A DNA stretch of 52,238 bases from Rhodopseudomonas faecalis (GTDB lineage: Bacteria; Pseudomonadota; Alphaproteobacteria; Rhizobiales; Xanthobacteraceae), in the NCBI RefSeq assembly GCF_003217325.1, contig NZ_QJTI01000027.1, forward strand, positions 1 to 52,238, given 5' to 3'. Below are positions 1 to 7,830 of the stretch, one piece after another. The position numbers and the translations under genes are program-made. Under the pieces are notes generated by a model. It saw only the letters and a list, made by a program, of their open reading frames with translations, had not been told where the DNA came from and did no database searches. Every line of letters begins with the position of its first letter. Position 1 is the stretch's first letter.

Positions 1-138
1 TCGTCGAACCTGACGCTGGCCGACACCAACGAGGAAGCGGCCAACAGCCAGGCGCTGTCGACCCGCCAGTCGATCGCGGTGTCCGCGCTGTCGCTGGCCA
101 ACTCGTCCCAGCAGAGCGTGCTGCAGCTGCTGCGCTAA
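1..138 (+). CDS. flagellin, C-terminal end only (partial)
   Basis: An open frame from the first base of the window to TAA encodes the last 45 residues of a flagellin. The peptide differs from the C-terminus of the complete flagellin at 554-2809 at only one residue (S for Q near the end of the LAN(S/Q)SQQSVLQLLR tail). The segment is the C-terminal D0 helix that packs in the filament core. The two genes are therefore tandem paralogues in the same direction, separated by two terminators. The N-terminal part lies outside the window. Confidence 0.93.
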   Translation, partial: SSNLTLADTNEEAANSQALSTRQSIAVSALSLANSSQQSVLQLLR

Positions 139-165
139 CAGACGTTCTCAGCACGACTTGGAAGG

Positions 166-196
166 CGGCGGGGGCAACCCCGCCGTTTTCTTTTTG
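166..196 (+). terminator. Rho-independent terminator of the upstream flagellin
   Basis: A perfect 8-bp stem (CGGCGGGG/CCCCGCCG, 166-173 with 178-185), GCAA loop, followed by TTTTCTTTTTT. It starts 28 nt after the flagellin stop codon. This is a textbook intrinsic terminator. Confidence 0.93.
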
Positions 197-217
197 ACCC
201 TGCCTTTTTCGCGAATC

Positions 218-247
218 AGCGGCGGCACCATCCGCCGCTCTTTTTTT
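218..247 (+). terminator. second, tandem intrinsic terminator
   Basis: A perfect 8-bp stem AGCGGCGG/CCGCCGCT (218-225 with 232-239), 6-nt loop, then C and seven Ts. It lies just behind the first terminator, so read-through between the two flagellin genes should be very low and each needs its own promoter. Confidence 0.85.
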
Positions 248-309
248 GCCTCCCGACGCCGTATGGTTAACATATTGTTTTCACGCGGGTTTGCTTTCCG
301 CCCGCGCGC

Positions 310-324
310 TTAAGGCGCTGTTAA
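310..324. promoter_or_regulatory. CtrA box upstream of flagellin
   Basis: TTAA-GGCGCTG-TTAA is an exact TTAA-N7-TTAA CtrA site, and it runs into the CtrA 8-mer TTAACCAT (321-328). The same TATGGTTAAC word occurs in inverted orientation at 262-271, giving a perfect 10-bp inverted repeat with 320-329. The flagellin start codon is 230 nt downstream, which leaves a long leader, as expected if FlbT acts on the flagellin 5' UTR. CtrA control is inferred from the motif. Confidence 0.72.
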
Positions 325-553
325 CCATATTTTAAAAAGTGCTCCGTCATAGTTCCGGTATTCAGGAAGCAGGTAGGCCGAGAATCGGCCGCGTCGATCC
401 GGTGCGCACCCGTGTATGTGCGACTGAGGTCCCACTTCCAGAAGGCGTCGAAGCACAACCGGCATCCATCGCGGCGGCCAATGCGGTCGTTCGGGGTGGG
501 GGCAGCCGCTGACCTGAAGGGTCAGCGCCAGCGCGGATCAGGAAGGTATCAAC

Positions 554-2809
554 ATGTCCAACGTCGTTCTCTCGGCATCGGTTCGCCAGAACCTGCTCTC
601 TTTGCAGTCGACTGCCGATTTGCTTGCGACTACCCAGAACCGACTTGCCTCAGGCAAGAAGGTCAACACCGCGCTGGACAACCCGACGAACTTCTTCACT
701 GCCGCGGGGCTCGACGCCCGCTCCAGTGACATCAACAATCTGCTCGACGGGATCAGCAACGGTGTGCAGATCCTGCAGCAGGCCAGCAACGGCATCACTT
801 CGCTGAACAAGTTGATCGACACCGCCAAGTCGATCGCCAACCAGGCGCTGCAATCCAACGTCGGCTACGCCACCAAGTCCAACGTCTCGGCCACCATCAC
901 CGGCGCGACGCCGGACGATCTGCGCGGCACCACCAGCTACACCAGCGCCAACGCGCTTTCGAAAGTGATCGTCGACGGCACCGCTGGCGGCGCCCATCCG
1001 ATCACCTCCACCACCACGCTCGGCGCGACCTCGGTGTCGCTGGTCGGCAGTGCCGCGCCGGACGGCGCCGGTACCGCCGCCTCGCTGGCGATGGGTCTGA
1101 CCCTGATCGGCACCCCGGGCGCTTCCACCATCAAGGGCACCGCGGCGCCGGTCGATGGCGACACCCTGACCGTCAATGGCAAGACCATCACGTTCCGGTC
1201 CGGTACGGCCGCCTCGGCCGTGCTGCCGGCCGGCTCCGGCATCAGCGGTAATCTGATCACCGACGGCAACGGCAACACCACCGTCTATCTCGGCAGCAAC
1301 GCTTCGCCCGCGGCGACCGTGAAGGACCTCGCCGACGCCATCGATCTCGCCAGCGGCGTCAAGAAGGCGCTGATCAGCAACGGCGGGGCGACCATTTCGC
1401 ATTCCTCGGGCACCGACGCGACGATCGCGAGCGGCGTGCTGACCCTGACCACCGGCACCGGCGCCGATCTCAGCATCACGGGTCACGCCGATCTGCTCAA
1501 CGGCCTTGGTCTGACCACCTCGCTCGGCTCGGGCGATGTCACCATCACCCAGTCGCGTCAGATCACCGCGGCGTCGCTCGGCATGCCGGTCCAGGACGGC
1601 TCGACGCTGAACGTCAACGGCAAGACCATCACCTTCAAGAATGCCCTGCCGCCCGATGCTGCGAATGTGCCGGTCGGTTCGGGCGTCCTCAATGGCGTGG
1701 TCGCTGATGCCTATGGCAACTCCACCGTCTATCTGCAGGGCGCCACCATCGCTGACGCGCTGAACGCGATCGACATCGCCACCGGCGCGCAGGGCTTCTC
1801 GAATTCGGCTGGCGGCGTGCTGTCGCTGAAGCCCGGTACCGGCGTTGCCTCGCAAGTTGTGGCCGGCGCGCTGAAGATTTCGACCGGCACCGCCTCGGAT
1901 TTGACCATTTCCGGCACCGGCAATGCGCTGGTGGCGCTGGGCCTGGCCGGCAACACCGGCACCGCTACCACCTTCACCGCGACGCGCTCGGCCGGCATCG
2001 GCGGCGTCAGCGGCAAGACCATGACCTTCACCTCGTTCAAGGGGGGCACCCCGGTCAGCATCACCTTCGGCGATGGCACCAACGGCACCGTGAAGTCGCT
2101 GGCGCAGCTCAACGCCAAGCTGGCGCCCAACAACCTGATCGCGCAGATCGACGCCAATGGCGTGCTGACCATTTCGGCCGGCAACGACTACGCGTCGGCG
2201 ACCATGGGCTCGAGCGTCGATGGCGGCGTGATGGGCGGCACCATCACCGCGGCGCTGACCTTCACCACGCCGTATCCGCCGGTGCCCGATGCCAACTCGC
2301 AGGCGGCGCGCGCCAAGCTGGTCGAGCAGTATAATAACGTCATCAATCAGATCACCACGACCTCGCAGGACGCCTCGTTCAACGGCGTCAATCTGCTGAA
2401 CGGCGACACGCTGAAGCTGGTGTTCAACGAAACCGGCAAGTCGACGCTGAACATCATCGGCACCGCGCTGACGCCGGCCGGCCTCGGCCTGCCAACCCTG
2501 GTGGCTGGTGTGGACTTCATCGACAACGCGGCGACCAACCGCACGCTGGCCGCGCTCAACACCGCCTCGACCACGCTGCGCTCGCAGGCGTCATCCTACG
2601 GCTCAAACCTGTCGATCGTGCAGATCCGCCAGGACTTCGCCAAAAACCTGATCAACGTGCTGCAGACCGGCTCGTCGAACCTGACGCTGGCCGACACCAA
2701 CGAAGAGGCCGCCAACAGCCAGGCGCTGTCGACCCGGCAGTCGATCGCGGTGTCGGCGCTGTCGCTCGCCAACCAGTCACAGCAGAGCGTGCTGCAGCTG
2801 CTGCGCTGA
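554..2809 (+). CDS. fliC: flagellin, large type
   Basis: Filament subunit of 751 residues. The N-terminal ~110 residues (SNVVLSASVRQNLLSLQST... with LASGKKVNTALDNPTNFF) and the C-terminal ~120 residues (SQAARAKLVEQYNNVINQI... to QQSVLQLLR) are the conserved D0/D1 helices. Between them lies a long Gly/Thr/Ala-rich surface region. This region holds an internal duplication: VNGKTITF at about residues 207-214 recurs at about 354-361 with similar following sequence (YGNSTVYL, ADAL-AID, GTASDLTISG, LGL), and a weaker third unit follows at about 480. Members this long occur in the thick subpolar filament of Bradyrhizobium. AGGAAGG lies 8-14 nt before the ATG. It follows a paralogous flagellin and precedes flbT and flaF, which control flagellin synthesis. 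Confidence 0.96.
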   Translation: MSNVVLSASVRQNLLSLQSTADLLATTQNRLASGKKVNTALDNPTNFFTAAGLDARSSDINNLLDGISNGVQILQQASNGITSLNKLIDTAKSIANQALQSNVGYATKSNVSATITGATPDDLRGTTSYTSANALSKVIVDGTAGGAHPITSTTTLGATSVSLVGSAAPDGAGTAASLAMGLTLIGTPGASTIKGTAAPVDGDTLTVNGKTITFRSGTAASAVLPAGSGISGNLITDGNGNTTVYLGSNASPAATVKDLADAIDLASGVKKALISNGGATISHSSGTDATIASGVLTLTTGTGADLSITGHADLLNGLGLTTSLGSGDVTITQSRQITAASLGMPVQDGSTLNVNGKTITFKNALPPDAANVPVGSGVLNGVVADAYGNSTVYLQGATIADALNAIDIATGAQGFSNSAGGVLSLKPGTGVASQVVAGALKISTGTASDLTISGTGNALVALGLAGNTGTATTFTATRSAGIGGVSGKTMTFTSFKGGTPVSITFGDGTNGTVKSLAQLNAKLAPNNLIAQIDANGVLTISAGNDYASATMGSSVDGGVMGGTITAALTFTTPYPPVPDANSQAARAKLVEQYNNVINQITTTSQDASFNGVNLLNGDTLKLVFNETGKSTLNIIGTALTPAGLGLPTLVAGVDFIDNAATNRTLAALNTASTTLRSQASSYGSNLSIVQIRQDFAKNLINVLQTGSSNLTLADTNEEAANSQALSTRQSIAVSALSLANQSQQSVLQLLR

Positions 2810-3001
2810 TCCTGAGGGCTGAGCCGGAACCAAGGGGACCGGGCAGGGTCCGCCCCCACCGTCTCGGCCATGCCGCCGAATCGGTGGATATCTGTGGTGG
2901 CCTGCGCAGATTTCACCGTCAGACCGGCTTTCCCGCACGACGATCACTGCTAATCAGGCCAGCGCTGGCGGCGGACAGAGCGCGTCGAACAGGAGCCCCC
3001 T

Positions 3002-3379
3002 ATGCCCTTGCGTGTCGAGTTGAAGCCGTTTGAGCGGATCATCATCGGTCAGAGCGTCATCACTAATTCCGATACCAGGACGGCATTCCTGATCGACGGC
3101 GACGCTCCGATTCTGCGTGAGAAAGATATCCTGACCGCCGAGACCGCCGACACCCCGGTGAAGCGCGTCTATCTGTGCGTCCAAATGATGTATCTCGAGA
3201 ACGACATCCCGAAGTATCAGGATTTGTTCATGGGATTTATCAAGGACTTACTCGAAGCCGTGCCGAGCTTCCGCGGCGCGATCGAGGAGGCCAGTAAGCT
3301 TATCTTAAGCGGCAATCTGTACAAAGCGTTGAAGGAGCTTCGTGCATTGATCAAGCGCGAAGAAGAGCTGTTGAGGTAG
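3002..3379 (+). CDS. flbT: flagellin post-transcriptional regulator FlbT
   Basis: 125 residues, the usual FlbT length, beginning PLRVELKPFERIIIGQSVI and containing the conserved centre YLCVQMMYLENDIPKYQ. In Caulobacter FlbT binds the flagellin mRNA 5' UTR and couples its stability to hook-basal-body completion; in other alphaproteobacteria its role can be positive. AGGAG lies 7 nt before the ATG. It lies directly after the flagellin and 3 nt before flaF, so the two regulators are probably co-translated. Confidence 0.95.
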   Translation: MPLRVELKPFERIIIGQSVITNSDTRTAFLIDGDAPILREKDILTAETADTPVKRVYLCVQMMYLENDIPKYQDLFMGFIKDLLEAVPSFRGAIEEASKLILSGNLYKALKELRALIKREEELLR

Positions 3380-3382
3380 ACC

Positions 3383-3748
3383 ATGTCGTATGCTGCTCAG
3401 GCTTATGCTCGTACCGCGCAGCAGACGTCATCTCCCCGCGAAACTGAAGCTCAGGCGCTGCTGAAGGCGGCGCGGATGCTGCAGGACGCGATGGCCCGTT
3501 TGGACGAGATCGATTCCGGCATCCAACGGGCGCTGATGTTCAATCGCAAACTGTGGTCGATCTTCGTCGGCGATGCGGTCAATGATCGCAATCCGGAAAA
3601 GATCGAGACCCGGCAGAACGTCGCTAATCTCGGCATCTTCGTGCTCAGCCAGTCGGCCGCATTGCAGCTCAAGCCCGAGCGCGACAAGATCCAAGCCCTG
3701 ATCGATATCAATCTGCAAATCGCCGCTGGTCTGAGCGGACGTCCGTAA
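3383..3748 (+). CDS. flaF: flagellin biosynthesis regulator FlaF
   Basis: 121 residues starting MSYAAQAYARTAQQTSSPRETEAQALLKAAR. This matches FlaF, the small helical partner that promotes flagellin translation or secretion and acts opposite to FlbT in Caulobacter. LWSIFVGDAV and NVANLGIFVL are family landmarks. It follows flbT by 3 nt, with GAAGAGC and TTGAGG from the flbT end upstream as ribosome-binding sequence. Confidence 0.94.
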   Translation: MSYAAQAYARTAQQTSSPRETEAQALLKAARMLQDAMARLDEIDSGIQRALMFNRKLWSIFVGDAVNDRNPEKIETRQNVANLGIFVLSQSAALQLKPERDKIQALIDINLQIAAGLSGRP

Positions 3749-3895
3749 GCGCGCAGCACGTCACGGAGTGACCGGGCAATTATGTGCAGGATGCGGCATT
3801 GGCAGCTTCATGCCTGAGCCCAAGCATGCCAAATCGCCGCGCGGTGGGGCCGGCGGTTATTAACAACGAATCGACGCGACAATGACGATCGGACG

Positions 3896-4270
3896 TCAGG
3901 CCGAGCGGTCGGTTTCGAGCGGGCGAACTTCCTGCTTGGCGCTCTCCTGGGCTCGAAGATAAGCGCGTGCGCGCAGCTTCGATTCCTCAGGGTATTGGCT
4001 GACAACCAGATTGGTGGCCTTGTCGATGGTGACAAACACGATCTGAGCGGCGGCGCGATCGACGAACATGCTGCGCGCGTACTGATCGGTCGCGGGCGGC
4101 GGCGGACGATAATTCGAACCGGTCGTCGTTGCCGAGCTGCTCTCCGTGGCCGTGACGCTCTTGTCCGGCGGCAGATCGGTTTGAACCGCCGTCCGCGCGG
4201 CTTCCGGCGCGGGCTTGATCAAGTTAGCAACAGGCGTCCCGATCGGCTTGACGTTGAAATCAGTTCCCAT
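3896..4270 (-). CDS. FlaG-like flagellar protein
   Basis: 124 residues. The N-terminal half is low-complexity (Pro, Ser, Thr, Ala). The C-terminal part (VFVTIDKATNLVVSQYPEESKLRARAYLRAQ) resembles the FlaG core, which has the pattern V-x-x-D-x-x-T-x-x-V-x-Q-x-P. FlaG proteins affect filament length, but the role here is inferred only from that short match and the position between flaF and the flgN-like gene. AGGAGG lies 6 nt before the ATG, which supports the start. No signal peptide or membrane segment is visible. Confidence 0.6.
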   Translation of the reverse strand: MGTDFNVKPIGTPVANLIKPAPEAARTAVQTDLPPDKSVTATESSSATTTGSNYRPPPPATDQYARSMFVDRAAAQIVFVTIDKATNLVVSQYPEESKLRARAYLRAQESAKQEVRPLETDRSA

Positions 4271-4416
4271 GGCAGCCTCCTGGCTCCATCAAGAAGAATC
4301 CAACCCATCCCAGTTTGGTTCATACGCCTAGTGTTTAAACTTGCCCCTCAAGCGCGAGCGCTCATTTAATTCAACTGCGAAAGGTTTGCAGTCCTAATAA
4401 CCGGCCGGCTTGCTGA

Positions 4417-4911
4417 TTACAGCGAGCGGCTGACAGCAATCGGCGAGATCGCGCGCGGCGAGGGCGCGGCGCGATAGCCGGACGCGGTGTAGGTCTGCGG
4501 CGCGTTGCGGCGCTGCATCTCGCTGTTGACGCCGCGCACGATCCCTTCCGAGACGGCATGGGCGGTGGCGAGCACCGTGAGGTTGACCTGCAGCATGGCG
4601 CGGAACACGTCGTGATGGCGATGCAGCGCGGCCAGCAGGTCCGGAGTAGCGAGCGAGATGTACTTCTCGCTGGCCTTGAACAGCAGGATGGCGCTGACAT
4701 AGCGGCGCGACAGCTCGGTCTTGCGCGGCTCGAGTTCCATGCCTTCACGGATCTTGCCGGCGCGAACCAGTTCGGTCTCGGCTTCGATCACCGTGAGCAG
4801 CGAGGTCATGACCTCCATCAGCTCTTCGGCGAATTTGCGCGCTTCGGCCGCAGTCTGAATCGGCGGGACGGCGCGTGACGCGGCGGCTTGCTGGGCGAAT
4901 TGCTGCTGCAT
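4417..4911 (-). CDS. FlgN-like flagellar chaperone
   Basis: 164 residues, mostly helical. The section AEELMEVMTSLLTVIEAETELVRAGKIREGMELEPRKTELSRRY has the FlgN signature: an early helix with L-x-x-E-x-x-L/V, then a K-x-x-L motif. FlgN is the secretion chaperone for the hook-filament junction proteins FlgK and FlgL. The tail is Pro/Arg/Ser-rich and probably disordered. It is the last gene of the flgI-flgJ unit, 17 nt after flgJ. In Caulobacter the equivalent third gene is flbY. The family assignment is by pattern, so it is moderate. Confidence 0.6.
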   Translation of the reverse strand: MQQQFAQQAAASRAVPPIQTAAEARKFAEELMEVMTSLLTVIEAETELVRAGKIREGMELEPRKTELSRRYVSAILLFKASEKYISLATPDLLAALHRHHDVFRAMLQVNLTVLATAHAVSEGIVRGVNSEMQRRNAPQTYTASGYRAAPSPRAISPIAVSRSL

Positions 4912-4928
4912 GGGAACGTCCTCACAAA

Positions 4929-5273
4929 TTAGCTGGCGCCGGCTTGTCTCAGGATCAATGCGCGGTAGACATCGGTGGAAATGCCGAGGCCACCGGCCTT
5001 GGCGATCGAGCGGGTGTATTGGTCGGTCAACATCGAGCGCCAGGCGCCGGTTCCGACGGTGCCGCCGAACGGGCCTTCGCCTTCGATGCCGGTGCTCATC
5101 TGCGATACCATCGCGTTCAGGAACATCGCCTCGAACTCGGTGGCCTGGGTCTTGGCCTTGGCCTGGGTCTCCGGCGACACCTTCTTCAGCGCCGCGGCGA
5201 GCGTGTAGTCCGGGCGGCCGTTGCGCACCGGCACGCCGGCTTCGAGCGCAGCGCTGATCGCGGGGGACATCAT
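4929..5273 (-). CDS. flgJ: flagellar rod-binding protein FlgJ (N-terminal domain type)
   Basis: 114 residues corresponding only to the rod-binding domain of FlgJ: ATEFEAMFLNAMVSQMSTGI...GPFGG..GAWRSMLTDQYTRSIAKAGGLGI. It caps the growing rod in the periplasm. Like alphaproteobacterial FlgJ/CheL proteins it lacks the muramidase domain of enteric FlgJ, so a separate lysozyme-like protein must open the wall. Its ATG shares one base with the flgI stop codon (TAATG), so the two are translationally coupled. Confidence 0.9.
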   Translation of the reverse strand: MMSPAISAALEAGVPVRNGRPDYTLAAALKKVSPETQAKAKTQATEFEAMFLNAMVSQMSTGIEGEGPFGGTVGTGAWRSMLTDQYTRSIAKAGGLGISTDVYRALILRQAGAS

Positions 5274-6406
5274 TACATCACCTCAATGTCGGCTTGGATG
5301 GCGCCGGCCGCCTTGATCGCCTGCAAAATGCCGATCAGGTCGCGCGGGCCGATGCCGAGCGCGTTCAGGCCATCGACCAGCTGCTGCAGCGACACGCCGT
5401 CCTTGACCACCGCGAGCTTTTTGCCGTCCTCGGTGACGCCAATCCGTGAGTTCGGGGTCACCGCGGTGCGGCCGCGCGACAGCGGATTGGGCTGGCTGAC
5501 CTGCGGGCTTTCGGAAATGGTGACCGTCAGATTGCCCTGGGCCACCGCCACGGTCGCGACTCGCACGTCGCGGCCCATGACGATGATGCCGCTGCGCTCG
5601 TCGATGATGATCTTGGCGGCGAGGTCGGGCTCGATCTGCAGCTGCTCGATTTCGGTCAGCAGCGCCACCACGTTACCTTTGAATTCCTTGGGGATCGACA
5701 GCTGCACGGTCGAGGGGTCGATCGGCTCGGCGGTCTTGCTGCCGAGATAGTCGTTGATCGCCGCGGCGATGCGCTTGGCGGTGGTGAAATCGGCATTGCG
5801 CAGCGCCAGTCGGGCGTTCGGCATCCGGTTCAGGGCGAATTCGATCTCGCGCTCGACAATCGCGCCATTGGCGATTCGGCCGACGGTCGGCACGCCGCGG
5901 GTAATTTTGGCGGCATCGCCCTCGGCCTGGAAGCCGCCGATCGCCAGCGAGCCCTGCGCGACCGCATAGACGTTGCCGTCGGCGCCGAGCAGCGGCGTCA
6001 CCAGCAGGGTGCCGCCTTGCAGGTTCTTGGCATCGCCCATCGCCGACACGGTGACGTCCATGCGCGTGCCCTGGGTGGCGAAGGCCGGCAGGTTGCCGGT
6101 GACCATCACCGCCGCGACGTTGCCGGTACGGATGGTGGCGCCGCGGATGTTGACGCCCATGCGCTCGAGCATGGCCTGCAGCGACTGCTTGGTGAACGGT
6201 ATGTTGTTAAGGGTATCGCCGGTGCCATTAAGGCCGACCACCAGGCCGTAGCCGATCAGCTGGTTCTGGCGCACGCCTTCGATATTGGCGAGGTCCTTGA
6301 TGCGCGAGGTCGCCGCGGCGGATGTGCAGCTCACGGCCAGCGCCAGCGCCACGACGCCGATCGCCTGCCAGAACCGCTGCACCAAACTCACACCCGCGCT
6401 CCGCAT
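5273..6406 (-). CDS. flgI: flagellar P-ring protein FlgI
   Basis: 377 residues. A signal peptide (RFWQAIGVVALALAVSCTSAAA) is followed by the strongly conserved mature protein starting TSRIKDLANIEGVRQNQLIGYGLVVGLNGTGD. FlgI forms the P ring around the rod in the peptidoglycan layer. A longer open frame extends upstream, but the ATG at 6406 is chosen because GGGAG lies 7 nt before it and because a sigma-54 promoter occupies the extension. The C-terminus (IGILQAIKAAGAIQADIEVM) is canonical. It heads the flgI-flgJ-flgN-like operon. Confidence 0.95.
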   Translation of the reverse strand: MRSAGVSLVQRFWQAIGVVALALAVSCTSAAATSRIKDLANIEGVRQNQLIGYGLVVGLNGTGDTLNNIPFTKQSLQAMLERMGVNIRGATIRTGNVAAVMVTGNLPAFATQGTRMDVTVSAMGDAKNLQGGTLLVTPLLGADGNVYAVAQGSLAIGGFQAEGDAAKITRGVPTVGRIANGAIVEREIEFALNRMPNARLALRNADFTTAKRIAAAINDYLGSKTAEPIDPSTVQLSIPKEFKGNVVALLTEIEQLQIEPDLAAKIIIDERSGIIVMGRDVRVATVAVAQGNLTVTISESPQVSQPNPLSRGRTAVTPNSRIGVTEDGKKLAVVKDGVSLQQLVDGLNALGIGPRDLIGILQAIKAAGAIQADIEVM

Positions 6407-6467
6407 CCCGTGCTCCCCGAGCTTGCGCGAGACCGCCGAAATCGTCGCGGCTCGCCGCAGCTTTCTA

Positions 6468-6483
6468 TGCCAGCGCCGTGCCA
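6468..6483 (-). promoter_or_regulatory. sigma-54 promoter of flgI operon
   Basis: On the minus strand TGGCACGGCGCTGGCA fits the -24/-12 consensus TGGCACG-N4-TTGCW at every fixed position except one (TG for TT). GG and GC have the required spacing. The predicted transcript start near 6456 gives a leader of about 50 nt before flgI. Caulobacter flgI is also sigma-54 dependent. Confidence 0.7.
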
Positions 6484-6577
6484 CCAGTGTCTTACGGATA
6501 CCTCTCTGATTTTATTTGATAAAAATTGCGCGGCCGGGAACCCGGCGGTGCGGGATGGCGGGCGAAACTGCCGATCG

Positions 6578-6592
6578 CGGCAAAATTTGCCG
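6578..6592. promoter_or_regulatory. CGGCAAA palindrome between flgI and fliX
   Basis: A perfect 7-1-7 palindrome CGGCAAA-A-TTTGCCG, about 95-110 bp upstream of the sigma-54 promoter of flgI, a usual position for an activator of sigma-54 promoters. A related palindrome (TTTGCC-C-GGCAAA) occurs before flgF. A site for FlbD or another enhancer-binding protein is inferred. Confidence 0.5.
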
Positions 6593-6597
6593 ATCCG

Positions 6598-6612
6598 TTT
6601 ACCCGCCATTAA
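6598..6612. promoter_or_regulatory. probable CtrA site between flgI and fliX
   Basis: TTTA-CCCGCCA-TTAA is one base away from TTAA-N7-TTAA and runs into the CtrA 8-mer TTAACCAT (6609-6616). It lies 100 bp before fliX. In Caulobacter the fliX promoter, divergent from flgI, is a CtrA target. Confidence 0.55.
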
Positions 6613-6713
6613 CCATAATTGCCGAGTTTGGCGGTGAGGTCCCGTCGTTCACGGCTGCGCAAATACCCTCAGCGCTCCCATTTGACAGACAAGGCAACAG
6701 CGGAACCAGCACG

Positions 6714-7127
6714 ATGCGCATCTATGGACCCAACGGGACCACGATCGGAACGCCGGCTGCCAGCAGCCGCCGCACCAGCGGCTCGTCCTTTACGCTCCCT
6801 GATACCGCCGCGCCGTCCGAGAGCCGGCAGGCCGCTGCGCCCAAGGCCGCGGCCAGCCTGGACGCGCTGCTGGCGATGCAGAGCATCGAGGATGACCCGA
6901 CCGAACGGCGCCGCCGCTCGGTGAGGCGCGGCCGGGGCGCGCTCGATGCGCTCGACGAGTTGAAGCTCGGGTTGTTGTCGGGCAAGCTCGACAACGCCAT
7001 GGTGGCCCGGCTGCGGGCCGCCGCCGCTGATCTGAAGGCTTCCTCGGGCGATCCCGGGCTTGATGCCGTGCTGGCTGAAATTGAGCTGCGGGTCGAAGTC
7101 GAACTCGCCAAAGCCGGCCAGTTCTAG
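6714..7127 (+). CDS. fliX: flagellar assembly regulator FliX
   Basis: 137 residues beginning MRIYGPNG, the standard FliX start. The C-terminal half (ALDALDELKLGLLSGKLDN...LRAAAADLKASSGDPGLDAVLAEIELRVEVELAK) is the conserved domain. In Caulobacter FliX links completion of the early basal body to FlbD and sigma-54 transcription. The middle is rich in Ser, Ala and Arg and probably flexible. The frame is open further upstream, but that stretch carries the CtrA site and the palindrome. It is divergent from flgI, as in Caulobacter. Confidence 0.88.
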   Translation: MRIYGPNGTTIGTPAASSRRTSGSSFTLPDTAAPSESRQAAAPKAAASLDALLAMQSIEDDPTERRRRSVRRGRGALDALDELKLGLLSGKLDNAMVARLRAAAADLKASSGDPGLDAVLAEIELRVEVELAKAGQF

Positions 7128-7294
7128 GGCTATTGCCTGATTCTCGATCAGCTTAGTTCCTGTTCAGAAACGAATATCCACCGCCACCTGTCCATTCGGT
7201 CGGCGAGGACAATGTTGTCTGTCACACTGCACCGCTATATAAGCGGCCGCGCGACCGGGTATTTATACCGGCCTCTTGGACAGATGGAACGGCC

Positions 7295-7705
7295 TTGGAA
7301 AAACTGAAGAGCTACCGACCCTCTGAGAAAGAGCCTTTCATGAACGATCGGCAGCGCGAGTATTTTCGCGCCAAGCTGTTAGCGTGGAAGGACGAGATCC
7401 TGAAAGAATCCAGGATCACACTGCAGACGTTGCAGGAAGAAAACGTCAATCACCCCGATTTGGCCGACCGTGCCGCTTCGGAAACCGACCGCGCGATCGA
7501 ACTGCGCGCCCGGGATCGCCAGCGCAAATTGATCTCTAAGATCGACGCAGCGCTGCAGCGTATTGAAGATAATACCTACGGATATTGTGAAGAGACCGGC
7601 GAGCCAATTGCACTCAAACGGCTCGAGGCACGCCCGATCGCGACTCTCTCGGTGGAAGCCCAGGAGCGTCACGAAAAGCGCGAAAAGGTCTATCGCGACG
7701 AGTAG
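7295..7705 (+). CDS. dksA: RNA polymerase-binding transcription factor DksA
   Basis: 136 residues from a TTG start. The sequence YRPSEKEPFMNDRQREYFRAKLLAWK, DLADRAASETDRAIELRARDRQRKLI and YGYCEETGEPI..KRLEARPIATL is the alphaproteobacterial DksA pattern. DksA inserts its coiled coil into the RNA polymerase secondary channel and works with ppGpp. Only one of the four zinc-finger cysteines remains (YGYC); the others are T, S and A, as reported for Rhodobacter DksA. The TTG is chosen because the conserved YRPSEKEPF block lies before the first ATG (7340), which would give a shorter protein. Its own strong terminator follows. Confidence 0.92.
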   Translation: MEKLKSYRPSEKEPFMNDRQREYFRAKLLAWKDEILKESRITLQTLQEENVNHPDLADRAASETDRAIELRARDRQRKLISKIDAALQRIEDNTYGYCEETGEPIALKRLEARPIATLSVEAQERHEKREKVYRDE

Positions 7706-7714
7706 GCCCCTTTC

Positions 7715-7747
7715 GCGCGGCGGTTCTCACCGCCGCGCTTTTGTTTT
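7715..7747 (+). terminator. intrinsic terminator of dksA
   Basis: A perfect 10-bp stem GCGCGGCGGT/ACCGCCGCGC, TCTC loop, then TTTTGTTTT. It starts 10 nt after the dksA stop codon and also separates dksA from the convergent gene at 7831-9264. Confidence 0.95.
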
Positions 7748-7830
7748 CACAGGTCGCTGAGTGCGCAGCGGCGGCTTGTTGCAGGCGTGTTCGCCGGCGT
7801 TTCGCACCAGCCCGCCATCGCTGCATCCTG

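Noticed and set aside
341-372. GG-N10-GC sequence (GG at 357, GC at 369) as a sigma-54 promoter of flagellin
   Set aside because: Apart from GG and GC few consensus bases match (no TGGCAC, no TTGC).
650-1855. 401-codon open frame on the minus strand inside the flagellin gene
   Set aside because: It is antisense to a clear flagellin, has a composition of Arg/Gly/Asp runs typical of GC-rich shadows and no recognisable domain.
6407-6484. 26-codon upstream extension of flgI
   Set aside because: The sigma-54 promoter lies in it, and the ATG at 6406 has a Shine-Dalgarno and a proper signal peptide.
6516-6713. 66-codon upstream extension of fliX
   Set aside because: The extension contains the CtrA site and the CGGCAAA palindrome, and FliX proteins begin at MRIYGPNG.
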